From: Glebionis coronaria
Taxonomy: Eukaryota > Streptophyta > Magnoliopsida > Asterales > Asteraceae
Direction of reading: 5' to 3'
Assembly (NCBI GenBank): GCA_025667525.1
Contig: CM046882.1
Location: 22,580,488 to 22,644,487, forward strand
Length of the DNA stretch: 64,000 nucleotides
In this document: in pieces, positions 34,441-46,183 of the stretch
Numbering within the stretch: position 1 is the first letter of the stretch
Layout of the letters: each line of letters starts with the position of its first letter
Translations under genes and position numbers: made by a program
Notes under the pieces: model-generated
Database searches by the model: none
What the model was told of the DNA's origin: nothing
Seen by the model: only the letters and a program-made list of their open reading frames with translations

Positions 34441-34453
34441 TTTAGGGGAGGAT
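34441..34453 (+). other. Element B polypurine tract
   Basis: TTTAGGGGAGGAT abutting the 3' LTR, identical to C's tract at 10773-10785. Confidence 0.88.
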
Positions 34454-34918
34454 TGTTAGGACCATTGTAATAGTTATATGTAATAGGTAGACTAGGAGGT
34501 ATGTAGTTCCTCCTGGTCCTAGTCGTAGTAGGAGCAAGTCCTGCTCCTGGTCCTAGTCGAAGTCAAACTTTATTAGTTACTTAATATTCTGTTTGGATAT
34601 GCATGAGATATGTTAGGAAAGGATATGCATATCAGTTTTACACGTTTTCATTAATGATGTATTAGGGTTTCCTTGTAGTATAAAAGGAACCTTAGGCAGA
34701 AGGGTTAGATATACCTTCACAGAACGTAATTCTAGTCTTTATCAATATTAGAAATCCTTAGAAAGGATCAAGTCTTTATAGTTATTCTGTTTCTCTTGTT
34801 TATATTTATATTCTACATTCATATTGTGTATAGAGTCTCTTTGTGATTTGACTTGTGATTACAGAAGTCATTCACCGGTCCTGACAGGCTGCAAGATCTA
34901 CATCTAGTGGACCCAACA
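34454..34918 (+). repeat. Element B 3' LTR
   Basis: 465 bp partner of 8144-8608, two mismatches. TATA box at 34679-34686. Confidence 0.97.
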
Positions 34919-34923
34919 ATATA

Positions 34924-36829
34924 TATATATCATTATAACTTCTAAGCATAACACATTTCAACAAGTAATTATAACAAGCAAACAATTATCAATCCAACAA
35001 TCCTTCATACGGAACCCTTCATTCGGAACTTTTCATTCGGAACTCTTCATTCGGAACTCTTCATTCGGAACTCTTCATTTGGAACTCCTTCATTCGGAAC
35101 TCCTTCATTCGGAACTCCTTCATTTGGAACTCCTTCATTCGGAAGTCCTTCATTCGGAAGTCCTTCATTCGGAAGTCCTTCATTCGGAAGTTCTTCATTC
35201 GGAAGTCCTTCATTCGGAAGTCCTTCATTCGGAAGTTCTTCATTCGGAAGTCCTTCATTCGGAAGTCCTTCATTCGGAAGTCCTTCATTCGGAAGTCCTT
35301 CATTCGGAAGTCCTTCATTCAGAACTTCTTCATTCGGAACTTCTTCATTCGGAGCGTCTTCATTCGGAGCTTCTTCATTCGGAACTTCTTCATTCGGAAC
35401 TTCTTCATTCGGAAGTTCATTCGGAAGTTCATTCGGAAGTTCACAAACCTTGTTCATTCGGAAGTCCTAATCGCACCCTATGAAGGATTATACTAAACGC
35501 GTGTGTGAGTTTTAAGGCAATCTAAGGCAACCATACACGTTCTAATGCTAATCCGAGCCAAAACCCAGCAAAAATCCCCTAATCAATTAACCCTAAATTA
35601 GGCAGACGCCCTAATTTAATTAATTTAATTAAAACGAATTAATTAAGTGGATTAAAGCTAGAAAAATTAATTAAGTGGTATGTACCTTAGAGATGAACGA
35701 TTGAAATGGATTGAATGATGAAAACACGATTTTGTGTGAGCTTGTGTGTGTGTAACAATGGCGGATAGAAAAAACAGTGAAGAAGAAAGAACAGAAAGTA
35801 CGGGGAGGTTTGGTTTGACTTAGGTCAAATTTTGACAACTTTCACACTTAAGTCCCTATACTTTTCTTTTCTTTTCCTTTTTAGTTAATAACTCTTTTTA
35901 GGCTAACATCCGTTAAATTACTTAACAATCGTTAGTCTATCTCATTGTATTAATTTTAAGCATCACATCCTATTAGCAAATAACCGAGACCTAAGGCAAG
36001 TCCTATCTCATTGAACAAGCACAAGTCGTATTCTAAAGCAAGACCACTCATTAACCATTTAGCCAATTAATTTTCCTCAAACACTTTTGAAAATCGTTTT
36101 GATGACGAAGATGATTTAATATTTTCTCCCCCTTAAACGATGACCCGTTTTCTATTTAAAGAGTTGTAGTCATTGTTTAAAGAGTCAAATATTGATGAAA
36201 ACATTTCCAATTAATGTATTGAAAAGATTGATTCGTGGTGGCAATAAGATTTATCTTATTTAGACAAATTAATGCACTGAAACGTACACTAACTCGTGTT
36301 AGACCAAGTTGTAAAGTAAACTTGATCCCTTTGCATGATTTGGCTTGTAAATCATGCCCGAGAAAATTAATTCCCGTTGTGAGCCAACGTTTTCCAAGGA
36401 AATACGTGACTTTAATGCGAAAAACGGGTTGCAGTCTGAAATAACTACAAGCCATAATGGGCATGTTTTAAAAATGTACAACTTTTATACGGACTCTATT
36501 TATGGCGCCGTGTCAATATTGATCGACATTTCTAAAGCCGTAAATATTACCGTACTAAAAGACATGCCCGATTTTTAAAAAAACGAAAAATATTTTTTGG
36601 ATTTTCTTGATTTTATAATTTTTATGGTTTTTCTAGGTTTTATATTTTTTATGGTTTTTCTTGGTTTTATATTTTTGTATTTTTCTTTTAGTGGTTTATA
36701 TATATACGATAATATACATGATCACGAACAAAGGATACGCATGAATAGTTTACCACCACTATTCAGCTGATTCTTCTGCCAATTCTTTGAGAGTCGCTAG
36801 AGAGAATGATTTCATGCCAAGCTTGTCGA
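34924..36829 (-). other. Spacer of element A between pol and ORF3
   Basis: In the minus sense this follows RNase H and precedes ORF3, which begins beyond nested B at 8082. Apart from the tandem array at 35002-35468 it shows no coding frame. Several short alternating TAATTAATTAA tracts lie near 35580-35680. It may contain a promoter or splice signals for ORF3 expression, but none can be proven. Confidence 0.5.
35002..35468. repeat. 15-bp minisatellite, about 30 units, core TTCATTCGGAA
   Basis: Consensus unit CCTTCATTCGGAAGT with GGAACT variants. A 15-bp period without stops leaves several frames open on both strands, which produces misleading ORFs. The core (TTCCGAA on the minus strand) is also the core of the array at 45148-45592 in the same element. 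Confidence 0.92.
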
Positions 36830-39800
36830 TCAAAACTCGATTCGTCCTCGATCTAAGGCTTTGGTGAACATATATGCCAGCTGATACTCAGTGGTGACAA
36901 AATACAGCTCGATCACTCCGTTCTCCACCTGCTCTTTAATGAAATGGTAGCGAATGTCTATGTGCTTTGCCCGGGAGTGTTGAACGTAGTTGCAGCAAAG
37001 GGCAATGGCGCTCTTGTTGTCACAATACATCAGAATTTTGTTGAATCCCAAACCGTAGTCAGTTAGTTGTGATCTCATCCAAAGGACTTGAGCACAACAA
37101 CCGGACATGGCGATGTATTCAGCCTCCGTGCTAGAAATTGCAGCGCTTTTCTGCCTTTTTGAAGACCAACTAATCAATCTGTCTCAAAGGAGTTGCACAG
37201 ACCCAGAAGTGCTACGCCTCGTGTCTTGACACCCAGCATGATCGGCATCTGCGTATGATATTAAAGCAATGGAGGAATCTTTCGGATACCATAGACCACG
37301 ATGAAGTGTTCCTTTGAGATACCGAAAGATCCTTTTAACAACATGTAGGTGCTTTTCGGTAGGTCGAGCCTGATACCGGGCACACATGCATACGGCAAAT
37401 TGCAAATCAGGCCTGCTAGCAGTCAGATAGAGAAGGGTGCCGATCATCCCACGGTAAAGTTTTGGATCGACAATAGTCCCATTCCTATCTTCATCTAACT
37501 TGGATTTCTCCACCATTGGAGTGTCCACGGGGTCACAATTTTCAAAGTTATATTTCTTTAAAGATTCTAGAGCATATTTGGATTGATTAATAAAGATGCC
37601 TCTAGGATTCTGAGAAATTTGTAATCCTAAGAAAAATGAAATTTTTCCCATCATTGACATCTGAAAGTGTGTGGACATTATCTTCTCAAAGCGTTTTGAC
37701 AATTCTATGTTAGAGGCAGCAAATATTATATCATCAACATAAATTTGTACCAGTATCATGTCGTTGTCCTCCTTGAGAGTGAATAGAGTGGGGTCCACCT
37801 TGCCTTTGGAGAAGCCTTCCGAGATGAGATATGTTGAAAGGAGATCATACCACGCGCGTGGAGCTTGTTTCAACCCATAGAGAGCCTTCTTAAGCTTGTA
37901 CACATGATTAGGAAACTCTGTGCTAACGAACCCATCCGGCTGACTAACATAGACTTCTTCCCTTAGTTCACCATTCAAAAATGCCGTCTTCACATCCATT
38001 TGATAGACGATCATGTTCATATGAGCAGCATACGCAAGGAATAGTCTAATAGCCTCCAAACTTGCAACAGGAGCAAAAGATTCTTCAAAGTCGATACCCA
38101 AGGCTTGTTTGTATCCTCTAGCAACCAATCTAGCGTTATTCTTCAAGACTCCACCCATCTCATCGAGTTTAACCTTATAAACCCACAACAAAGTAAGGAT
38201 GTTAACTTTGTCAGGGAGAGGAACTAATTCCCATACTTCAAGTCTTTGGAATTCATTTAGTTCCTCTTGCATGGCTTCAATCCAAGATGATTGAGTCATA
38301 GCATGTTGCCAGTTTTTAGGTTCAACTTCGGAGAGAAATGCATCAAAATAGCAATAGAGTGCACTCTCTTGTAATTGATGGCGTGTAGAGACTGGTCGAT
38401 CTAGACCTCCAATAACATTCCTAATTGGGTGATCTTTTTTCCATTTGGTGTTGTGATTTTCAATCCGTGGTGGTCTGGAGTGAACTATTGTCGGAGCTTC
38501 TTTTGAGGTAGACGAGGCTGAAGGGTTTTCAGGTATCGGTACACCAAAGAAAGGAAGCTCTTGTAGGTGAGCATATTCCAAATCGTGATCAATAGAATCC
38601 TCTTCAACATCATTAGGCACAAGTAAGGGTGACGATTCAGGTGTATTTTGAGAATCACTTGGTAGAGGTGCATCCGCTTCAATGTTAATTAAAGATGAAG
38701 CTTCATTAGCTTGAGCAACAACTTCAGGGATTGGAGCTATCACTACAGGTGCTGGAACTTCATCATTTGGGGGATCAAAGAATTCATCAAACAACGGTTG
38801 AAATAGTTTATCCCACTCGGGCCTTGTAGGTGGTAAAAATGATGTAGAAGTAGGATTATTGGGAACTAATCCGGAACTAATGGCACCGGTTCCCATCTCG
38901 TGAAGCGCGGGTTCAGAGCTGCGTTGCTCAGAAGCCATCGCTGTCAGCTCATCAAAATCTGCGTCCATAGATTCTACTATCTTACCAAGATGACGGTTGT
39001 AAATTCGATATGCTTTCTTGAAGGGTGAGTAACCAATGAAAATACCTATATCGGCTTTCGGTTGAAGTTTGCCCAAGTTCTCACTATTAATGTTTGGATA
39101 ACAAAGAGCACCAAACACATGAAAGAATGAAACATCGGGTTTACGATCATGTAGAAGCTCGTAAGGTGTTTTTCCATGGCGTTTCCGAATGATAAAACGG
39201 TTTTGGGTGAAACATGCAGTAGATATAGCTTCTGCCCACAAGAATAATGGAGCGTTCGCATAAATCAGCATAGTCCTAGCAGCTTCTATAAGCGTACGAT
39301 TCTGTCTTTCAACGACACCGTTTGGTTGTGGAGTACGTGCAGCGGATGTTTCATGTGAAATACCAACTTCTTCATAGTAATCACGAAGAGTCTGGTTGAC
39401 GAACTCTGTTCCATTATCTGTACGAATACGGCGGACAGTAGTATTTAAACGTACCTGAACGAATTTCAGAAAAGTGATGATAGCCTTCGGTGCTTCATCC
39501 TTTGTACGTAGAAATCTGACCCATGTAAACCTGAAGAAATCATCCACAATAACAAGAATGAATTTCTTACCGCTCACACTTTCGGTTCACATTGGCCCAC
39601 AAAGATCCATATGCAAAAGATGAAGTTTTTCTTGATTGGTGTCTTCAGCTTTGGACTTGTATGATTTCTTGGTGCTTTTCCCCCTTGAACACGTGGAACA
39701 TAAATGGTCCTTGTGAAATTTGAGCTTTGGAAGACCACGAACTAATTCGTTTTTAGCCAAATGATTAATAGCATCAAAGTTGAGATGAGATAATCTGCGA

Positions 39801-40216
39801 TGCCATAACCATGACTTGGTCTTAGATGCTTTGGAGAGAAGACATACTGGAGAGGCGGCCATCATGTCTTGTAGGGACAACGTATAAAGATTTGCACCAC
39901 GAGATCCCTTCAACAAGTCTTTTCCTTCCAAGTTGCGGATGAAACAAGTATGTTGTCGAAAAGCAACCTCTAGGTTGGAATCACAAAACTGTCCTACTGA
40001 AAATAAATTATGACCAAGACCTTCTACATAGTATACCCTTGAAATCGTAACGTTTCCAATCTGATATTCACCATACCCCATTATCTTTGCAATATGATCA
40101 TTACAGAATTTAACCGTTCCAAGAAACTTGCTGACGAAATTTTGGAGCATCGAGCGATCTCCGGTCATATGCTTTGAGCAACCGGAGTCCAAATACCAGA
40201 GGATGATTTGGACCAC
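36830..40216 (-). pseudogene. pol: Element A pol: protease, integrase, RT, RNase H
   Basis: Order on the minus strand: protease (L-D-S-G-C-S near 40190); GAG-pre-integrase H-H-C-C domain (about 39820-39680); integrase core from about 39590 with R-T-D-N-G-T-E-F and E-R-Q-N-R-T; a Pro/Ser-rich spacer; RT with Y-V-D-D near 37730-37741; RNase H with Y-A-D-A-D-H-A-G and S-S-T-E-A-E-Y. Breaks: TGA at 39587-39589, TGA at about 37184-37186, and a 1-base loss near 36832 that ends the frame at I-E-F. The protease frame is also shifted from the preceding gag-linker frame near 40200. The long identical domain blocks show it is recently decayed Copia pol. Confidence 0.92.
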
Positions 40217-41057
40217 TTGAAAATATCACCAGACGAGGACAATGTATAGGTTTCGGAATCTGAATGTACCTTGTTATTAGCAGGTACAGATTAATGATCT
40301 TAGATTTGCTAACTTTAGGTTTCTTAGATTTCCTAGCCTTCTTCCTAGTTGGTGGTGTAGATTCAAGTTGGCTTAAATCCTGAGGTATTTCTTCACTGAT
40401 AGGCACTATAGTGGGGGTTGACCTAATTAAAGGGCGCGGTTTCCATACTTTAGTGCTAGTGTGCCTAACTAAAGGACGCTGAGACCTAACCTCAATGGAT
40501 GCATTCCTAGTTAAAGGGCACATTTTTCCATCTAATGTAAAGGTCCTACCAGTGGGACGCCATTGCCATCCAACTTGGGTACGAGTTCTCCCAGTTGGCT
40601 TCCATTCAAGATTATTCCTAATAGCATTCATTTCATTCACATGATCAATAAGACACAAATCATGACGTTGGGAAAACATGCATTCATTATAATTCCAACA
40701 TTTCAAATTAGAATTCACAAATGGTTTAGGCTTCTGCACAAGCGCAGAGCTTTTAGTCTTAACATGATTCTTTTTATTTAAATCTGAACTGATATTCCTA
40801 GTATGAGCTTCTACTTTCTTCTTGATGGTACTACTAGTGGAGGGCTTGATCTTATCTTTCTTGAGTGGCGATCCTTTAGCCTTAGTAGACTCTTTTAATC
40901 CTGTAGAAGGCAAAGTGGGAACATTAGCAACAGATTTTAAAGGTGCCTTACTTGATGGTGCCAATGACGGTTTTGCTCCTGGGGTCTTATTGAATGGAGT
41001 TACAGCAATGGGTCGATTAGTGAGTAGTGCAGAACCCGGTTTTCCTATGTATTGCAA
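40110..41057 (-). pseudogene. Element A gag linker between coiled coil and protease
   Basis: 315 codons in the gag frame, after a TAA at 41073-41075. Low-complexity, basic and Ser/Thr/Pro/Lys-rich, with a C-x-F-S-Q-R-H-D-L-C motif near 40690-40650 that may be a degenerate zinc-binding element. Repeated W-K/R-P-T-G-R-T and R-P-L-V/I-R segments follow. This layout, a knuckle-poor linker with W-x-P-T-G-R-T, is what I recall from Asteraceae Copia polyproteins. It ends where the frame shifts into protease. Confidence 0.7.
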
Positions 41058-41072
41058 GTAGGCTAAGCAATA

Positions 41073-43502
41073 TTAAACACGCTTAATATATTCATGAGCT
41101 GAATAATAGTAACTGCTTGAGGGATCTAACGCATACAAATCATCTAAAATATCCCTAACAAGATCTACATGCTTAATTGCATTCCTCATATAATCATCGT
41201 AGGTAACCGAGTTTTTCTTATGGAGCGGGTTCTTATAAAGCAGTACTGAATTGGTTGTTGGAGCACTAGAGGACGGTGCAGAGTTGGTAGCTAAGTTATT
41301 AACAACTTCTTGTTGGGTGAGAAGAAGTGTCTCCTTTAACTCGGCCAAAACCATGTTTTTGTCAATGAGCTGGATGTTTAAGTCAGAGATTTCCTCACAC
41401 TTTTGGTTCAGTTGTTCAACATAAGATTGTTGCTGTGCTGCATTAAAAGATAAGCGTTCTTCTATTGAACCATAAAGAGCGGATAGTCCCTGTCTTGCCT
41501 GATCCATCTCCCCTAGAATAGACGAAAGTCTAATTTCTAAGTCTTGGTTTTTAGACTCTACAGCCTCTAGTTCCAATTTTAGTGTTTCATTTGATGACAC
41601 ATCTCTCTTTAATCTCATAATCTCTTCCTCTAATGCCTTAACTATCTCAATCATCTTGTCACTCGTCTCAACACTGTTTTCACAACCATTTGTTATCAAA
41701 AGATCCTCATTTTGAGTTTGTTGTTTTAATTCTAAAGATATACAATGTTGTTCAAGTTGATTAAAGCGTTTTGTAAGTAAATTGTAAGAATCTTGAAGCT
41801 TTAAAAATTCAACGTTAGATTTGTGACAAGAATGATTATCTACCTCATTTACAGTATCAGCAACATTTACAGAGAGATCACACACATCATCACATATATT
41901 CACAGCATCACATTTAATCATAGCGGATGTAAGCTCATTCGAATAATTAACATTCACAGTAGTAAGCACATCACACGAAATTACTTGGGACAAGAATCGG
42001 TCATATTCGGATAAAATCTTTTCCTTTTCAATTAATTGTAGTTCGTAAGCGGTGTCCATTTCATAAAACACTTTTTGAACTTCTGCAATTTCAAACTCGA
42101 GATTTTCCGAAAGAGATGCAAAACTTCTTTTTAGACTTTCGACAAACGGATTGATCTCATTTTTAAACACCTCGTTCATGTGTTCGAAAGCCCATTCTCC
42201 GGCGTTTAAGCCATTTGAAGTCGTACATTCCCGGATGACCTTGTCAAAACTAGCAAAGTATTGATTAATCTCTTGCAAGTTTAACCATACAGTGCTAACA
42301 GGTGGAAGATCCTTTGGAATTTCCTTAGGTCCTTCCCTTTTGACAAGTGTAGGAAGTGTACTAGGGTTTTCTTCATTTAACATGTAGGTTGGTGCTGTGA
42401 TGAGATCTTTATCCATATGGAAGCGAATTCTAAAATCCGTTTTTGCAAGCTCCTGATTCATTTTAAAATAATCACACTCGGGATATTTTGCAAAGTTGTA
42501 TGACCGATTCTCATCAACTAGATCCTTATTTGTGCGATCCTCGAAAATAACAATCGGGTCTAAGACCAATCCTAATTGGGTTGCATTATAAAGTCTTGGA
42601 CTATGGATAAAAGCTTGTTTTGCATACCGTGGGTTAGGGGGAAGGCCTTTTTGACGCGATAAGTTAAACTCTCTAAACGATGCGTCAAATAAGTGTACTA
42701 GTTGAGAGGCAGCGTATTGTCTTAAAAGCAAATAATCTAGACTTCTAATCTTATTAGCCGCATTAATTTCCATTTCATTCTTTTTAGACTCGAGTAATTC
42801 AAAATCCGTTTGAAGTTTGTGAAAATTAGTGACCACTAACTCTTTTTCTTTAAGTTCGTTAGAAAGATCTGCTCTTAAGGTTTCAATTTCTTGCAAATGA
42901 CCCATTTGTTTGTTTCGAAAATGATCATATTCGGGATTTGTTAGAACACTGGACGAAGGAACTAATTCCAAAGTTTGAACTTTTTCGTTGCACAAGGCAA
43001 GCTCATCAGACAAATTCTTATTCTTAGCTAGGGTTTCTAAGAGTGCAGCATTCATTTGGCTAAGTAATGTAGCAGGAACCATGACCAAATCTTGTTGAGC
43101 AGGAGTATGCGTATGCGAAATGGCTCCCGGTTGTGATTCATTCAAAGTCTGGGGACTCACATTGATATTACTATCATTGATTGTCTGCTCATTTGAAAGA
43201 CTCACCACCGAAGACTCATTTGGATCAGAACTCTCTTACACAACTTGATGTGGTTGAATACTAGTATCAGTGGTATTAGTAAGTACCTTAGATATTTTAT
43301 CTGACCCAAAGCTAGAGAGAGTTGCCATAAGAGCTGCATGAGCAGATTGAAGATCATCACAGTTTGAATCGTAAGCATCAAGATCATCTGCTGGGTATGC
43401 TGCATTCTGTGTAGTAACAACGTCTTGTTCAGCAATCCCTGGATCAGCAAGAAATGCAAGCTCCTCTTCATCAAGTTCCTGTCCTTGTGCCTGAGCGTTC
43501 AC
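41073..43502 (-). pseudogene. Element A gag insertion, long coiled-coil region
   Basis: About 800 codons in the gag frame, interrupted by a TAA at 43236-43238. The N-terminal part is acidic (E-L-D-E-E-E-L-A-F-L). The remainder is rich in Glu, Leu, Asn, Gln and Lys with heptad-like spacing over several hundred residues, so mostly coiled coil. Copia gag proteins are usually a few hundred residues, so this is a large lineage-specific extension between the zinc knuckle and protease. Its role could be self-assembly or binding to host factors; none is shown. Confidence 0.7.
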
Positions 43503-43592
43503 CAGATAAATCTTCTCTGCAAACCATTGACCATCCCTTCTCCTCTTGGGTTTTGTGCAATCCCTGGACGTGTGACCTTCTTCCTTACAGTT

Positions 43593-45011
43593 TTAGCATG
43601 TAATCATTCTCAACTTACTTGTGGAATTAGCCCGTGGAGGAGTGTTGACCATTGGAGCAGGATTGACCGTGTGTGCATTGGTGGTTGATGTAGTGGGTCT
43701 CCCCTGATAAGGTTGAATAGGTTGAACCATTACCCTGCCATTCTTAATAGTAGCTTGTTGGCGATAATTAGATGAATTTCTCAGCTGATAGTTAGTAGGA
43801 GCTGGTCCTCTAAATCCTCGTTTGCTTAAAGTCCTTGTGAGATAAGAAGACATAGTGGCTAACACTTCAACTGGGTCAGTTCCTTGTTTGAATTCAGGAA
43901 TGGGGACTTCATCATTATCACAATACATTGCTTGGTCTTGTTGAGCGGCATAAGCACTAGAAGGAATACTCATATGGTCAGAATAGCTTGATGGATATGC
44001 TGCATTTTCTTGATAAGAAGAATATGATGACTGAGCATAAGGTTCAATGCTTACTGGTGAATATGGGTGAGGTTGTGAGGCATATTGTGATGCTTGTGGT
44101 TCTCTCTGAGACAAAGGTGCATTAAACCGATATTGTTGCTGATGTGAGGTGGGTGGTTGCGGTAGAATCGAATATTGGGGGAAGCTTGGAGTCATGTACG
44201 GTGATGGATGATAGGCTTGGTATCCCATGATATAAGGAGTGTTGTTGTATGAAAACCTTGGTTGATTCGCCATCAAAGCTAAAGAATCAGGGTACATATC
44301 TCGATGCAAACGGTGCATGATCACGTGTTTCTCATGCTGCTGAAGAAAAGCATAGAGTTGATCCAAATTGCACTTATGCAAATCCCTGGTTAACTTAACA
44401 TCGGTAATATACTCACCCCATTCAGCTTGAGGTAAAGTATTCAAAAACTTGGTGTTAACCTGGAATGGAGCAATCACGAGATTGTATACATTCAGATCAT
44501 TCATGAGAGTAGTGAATCTGAAGTAGTAGTCGTGAAGCGTTTCCCCTGGGCTGTACGTGAATCTATCAAACAGATCATACAACTGACATTCCCTTTCCTG
44601 TTTAGTAAGAGACGTACCTTGTAGCAACACCTTTAGACGTTCCCATAAATCCTTTGCAACCGTATATTGACTTACCATTCGATAGATGTCATGTGGAAGA
44701 GCTTGGAGAATGGTTTGAAGAGCCTTTTCGTCTGCATCGGCAACAAGTTGTTGAGCTGGTGTAAGTTCTTCAAACTCCCGTGGTCGAGTCACATTGTTAA
44801 CCACGATAGTACCATAATCAAGTGGACCATTTAGAATTGACTTGACCATAAGCCTCCCATATGTCGGTTTTCCCTTAATGTATGACATCATACGGCCTTG
44901 CCATGCTTCAAAGACTTCTTTAATGAGCATTGGAGGGCGATTATCCGTTCCCGTAATGACGGAAATATCCGTAAGTGATGTCATTTGAGGCATTAATGAA
45001 TTCGGATTCAT
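43593..45011 (-). pseudogene. gag: Element A gag, N-terminal structural part
   Basis: The best start is the ATG at 45011-45009 (MNPNSLM), because upstream in-frame codons only translate the minisatellite. Residues ~20-230 are the Copia gag domain (F-E-A-W-Q-G-R-M, L-W-E-R-L-K-V-L-L-Q-G-T, Y-Y-F-R-F). A Tyr/Pro/Gln/Ser-rich region follows. A TAA at 43593-43595 replaces the residue after the first Cys of the zinc knuckle, whose remaining C, H and C residues are readable just downstream, so the lesion destroys RNA-binding function. Confidence 0.88.
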
Positions 45012-45147
45012 TTTGATCACTTTAAAGAAACAAAGATTATCGGTTGATCGAGCAGTGAAGTAAAGTTGTGAGTTGTGTTGAGTTTTGTGTAAGAAACCAA
45101 GATTAAATCCTCTAAAAATCGTCGAAAAAACAAGTAAAATATCCCTT

Positions 45148-45592
45148 GGTTCGGAACAATTGTTGATTCGGAAGAAACTGGTTCGGAACTTTCTTGATTC
45201 GGAAAAGTGTTGATTCGGAAGATTTGGTTCGGAACTCTTTGATCCGGAACTTTTGGTTCGGAAGAAACTGATTCGGAACTTCTTGATCCGGAACTTTTGG
45301 TTCGGAAGAAACTGATTCGGAACTTCTTGATCCGGAACTTTTGGTTCGAAAGAAACTGATTCGGAACTTTCTTTGATCCGAAACTTTTGGTTCGGAAGAA
45401 GCTGATTCGGAACTTTCTTTGATCCGGAACTTTTGGTTCGGAAGATGTTGATTCGGAACTTTTTGATCCGGAACTTTTGGTTCGGAAGATGTTGATTCGG
45501 AACTCTTTGATCCGGAACTTTTGGTTCGGAAGATGTTGATTCGGAACTTTTTGATCCGGAACTTTTGGTTCGGAAGATGTTGATTCGGAACT
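45148..45592. repeat. Minisatellite in element A 5' leader, core TTCCGAA
   Basis: Alternating GGTTCGGAAGA and GATTCGGAACTT-like units with a higher-order period of about 60 bp on the plus strand. The minus frame stays open through it, upstream of and in phase with gag. It shares the TTCGGAA core with the array at 35002-35468 on the other side of pol. Confidence 0.85.
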
Positions 45593-45837
45593 TTACTGGG
45601 AAAAAGCTGGTTCGTGTGTTGTAACAGTCGACTAAATATATGAAGAACAACCCCAGATTTTTACCAAATTACCCAAAAAGTTTTGTGATTTCTACTAAAA
45701 GAAGTAAAACCCAATACTTATCTACTAATCCCAATCAACAAAATCACCAAAAACTTCAAGAATCAAGATAGATTTTCCTAAAGAACACTAATACAATCAA
45801 AAACTAAATAACAACACAAATCATTACCTTAAATCAC

Positions 45838-45858
45838 CCCATAGCTCTTGATACTAAT
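45838..45858 (-). other. Probable primer-binding site of element A
   Basis: In the minus sense the sequence after the LTR reads ATTAGTATCAAGAGCTATGG, close to the initiator tRNA-Met site TGGTATCAGAGC but with two changes and an extra A. The position is right; the match is imperfect. Confidence 0.55.
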
Positions 45859-46178
45859 TGTAGAATATTGATAATCTTGTGAATCAATGAAGTGGGTTGA
45901 AGATTTCTAGAGAGAGAAACTAGTGAGAGAAAGTGAGAGAGAAATATGTGTTTTTCATTCAAATGGTAAAAGGAAACAATCAACAACCAACCCCTTTCCA
46001 TGGTGGAAAGGGGTATTTATATCCAAGCCACTAATGGGCTTGGGCCGACCCATGACAAGCCCATGGGTCGGTTTCTTACTTAACTAAATAAGCAAACATT
46101 AACTACGAGCTATTACAACATTAATAATATTGTGGAGTGACCGATACTTCTAATATACGTTAAAACGTATTTCTAACA
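45859..46178 (-). repeat. Element A 5' LTR (right copy)
   Basis: 320 bp, partner of 1617-1936. On the minus strand GGATATAAATACC (about 46012-46024) is the likely TATA box. Followed by TSD GTTAT at 46179-46183. Confidence 0.96.
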
Positions 46179-46183
46179 GTTAT

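Larger units (their letters stand above)
8144..34918 (+). mobile_element. Element B: Copia retrotransposon nested in A
   Basis: LTRs of 465 bp lie at 8144-8608 and 34454-34918, both TG to CA, with a tRNA-Met-type PBS after the first and a polypurine tract before the second. The flanking duplication ATATA (8139-8143, 34919-34923) lies in an AT run and is weak evidence alone. Two mismatches between the LTRs were counted by eye. Order on the plus strand is gag, protease, integrase, RT, RNase H, ORF3, 3' UTR. Without nested C the element is about 12.2 kb. It has at least six disabling lesions (start codon, three stops, two frameshifts). A helper relative probably supplied proteins for its movement. 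Confidence 0.95.
1617..46178 (-). mobile_element. Element A: Copia LTR retrotransposon, outermost of three nested elements
   Basis: Two 320-bp terminal repeats (1617-1936 and 45859-46178) run TG to CA in plus orientation. They are flanked by the perfect 5-bp duplication GTTAT at 1612-1616 and 46179-46183. The coding strand is minus: gag at 45011-43593 and onward, pol at about 40216-36830, and ORF3 at 8082-4135. Domain order is protease, integrase, reverse transcriptase, RNase H, so the superfamily is Copia. Removing nested B (8144-34918) leaves about 17.8 kb, long for Copia because of the gag insertion, ORF3 and long untranslated segments. The LTRs show no substitutions by eye, only two 1-bp indels, yet all ORFs are broken. 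The extra ORF suggests a Sirevirus/Maximus-like lineage, but this was not tested. Confidence 0.95.

Noticed and set aside
35002..35468. CRISPR-like array or heat-shock element array
   Set aside because: Units are contiguous without spacers, and TTC-GAA spacing does not match the alternating 5-bp heat-shock arrangement.
35047..35483. Repeated ORFs on both strands with N-E-G-L-P, F-R-M-K-D or H-S-E-V-L repeats
   Set aside because: They are forced open by the stop-free 15-bp minisatellite; no start context, domain or conservation supports a protein.
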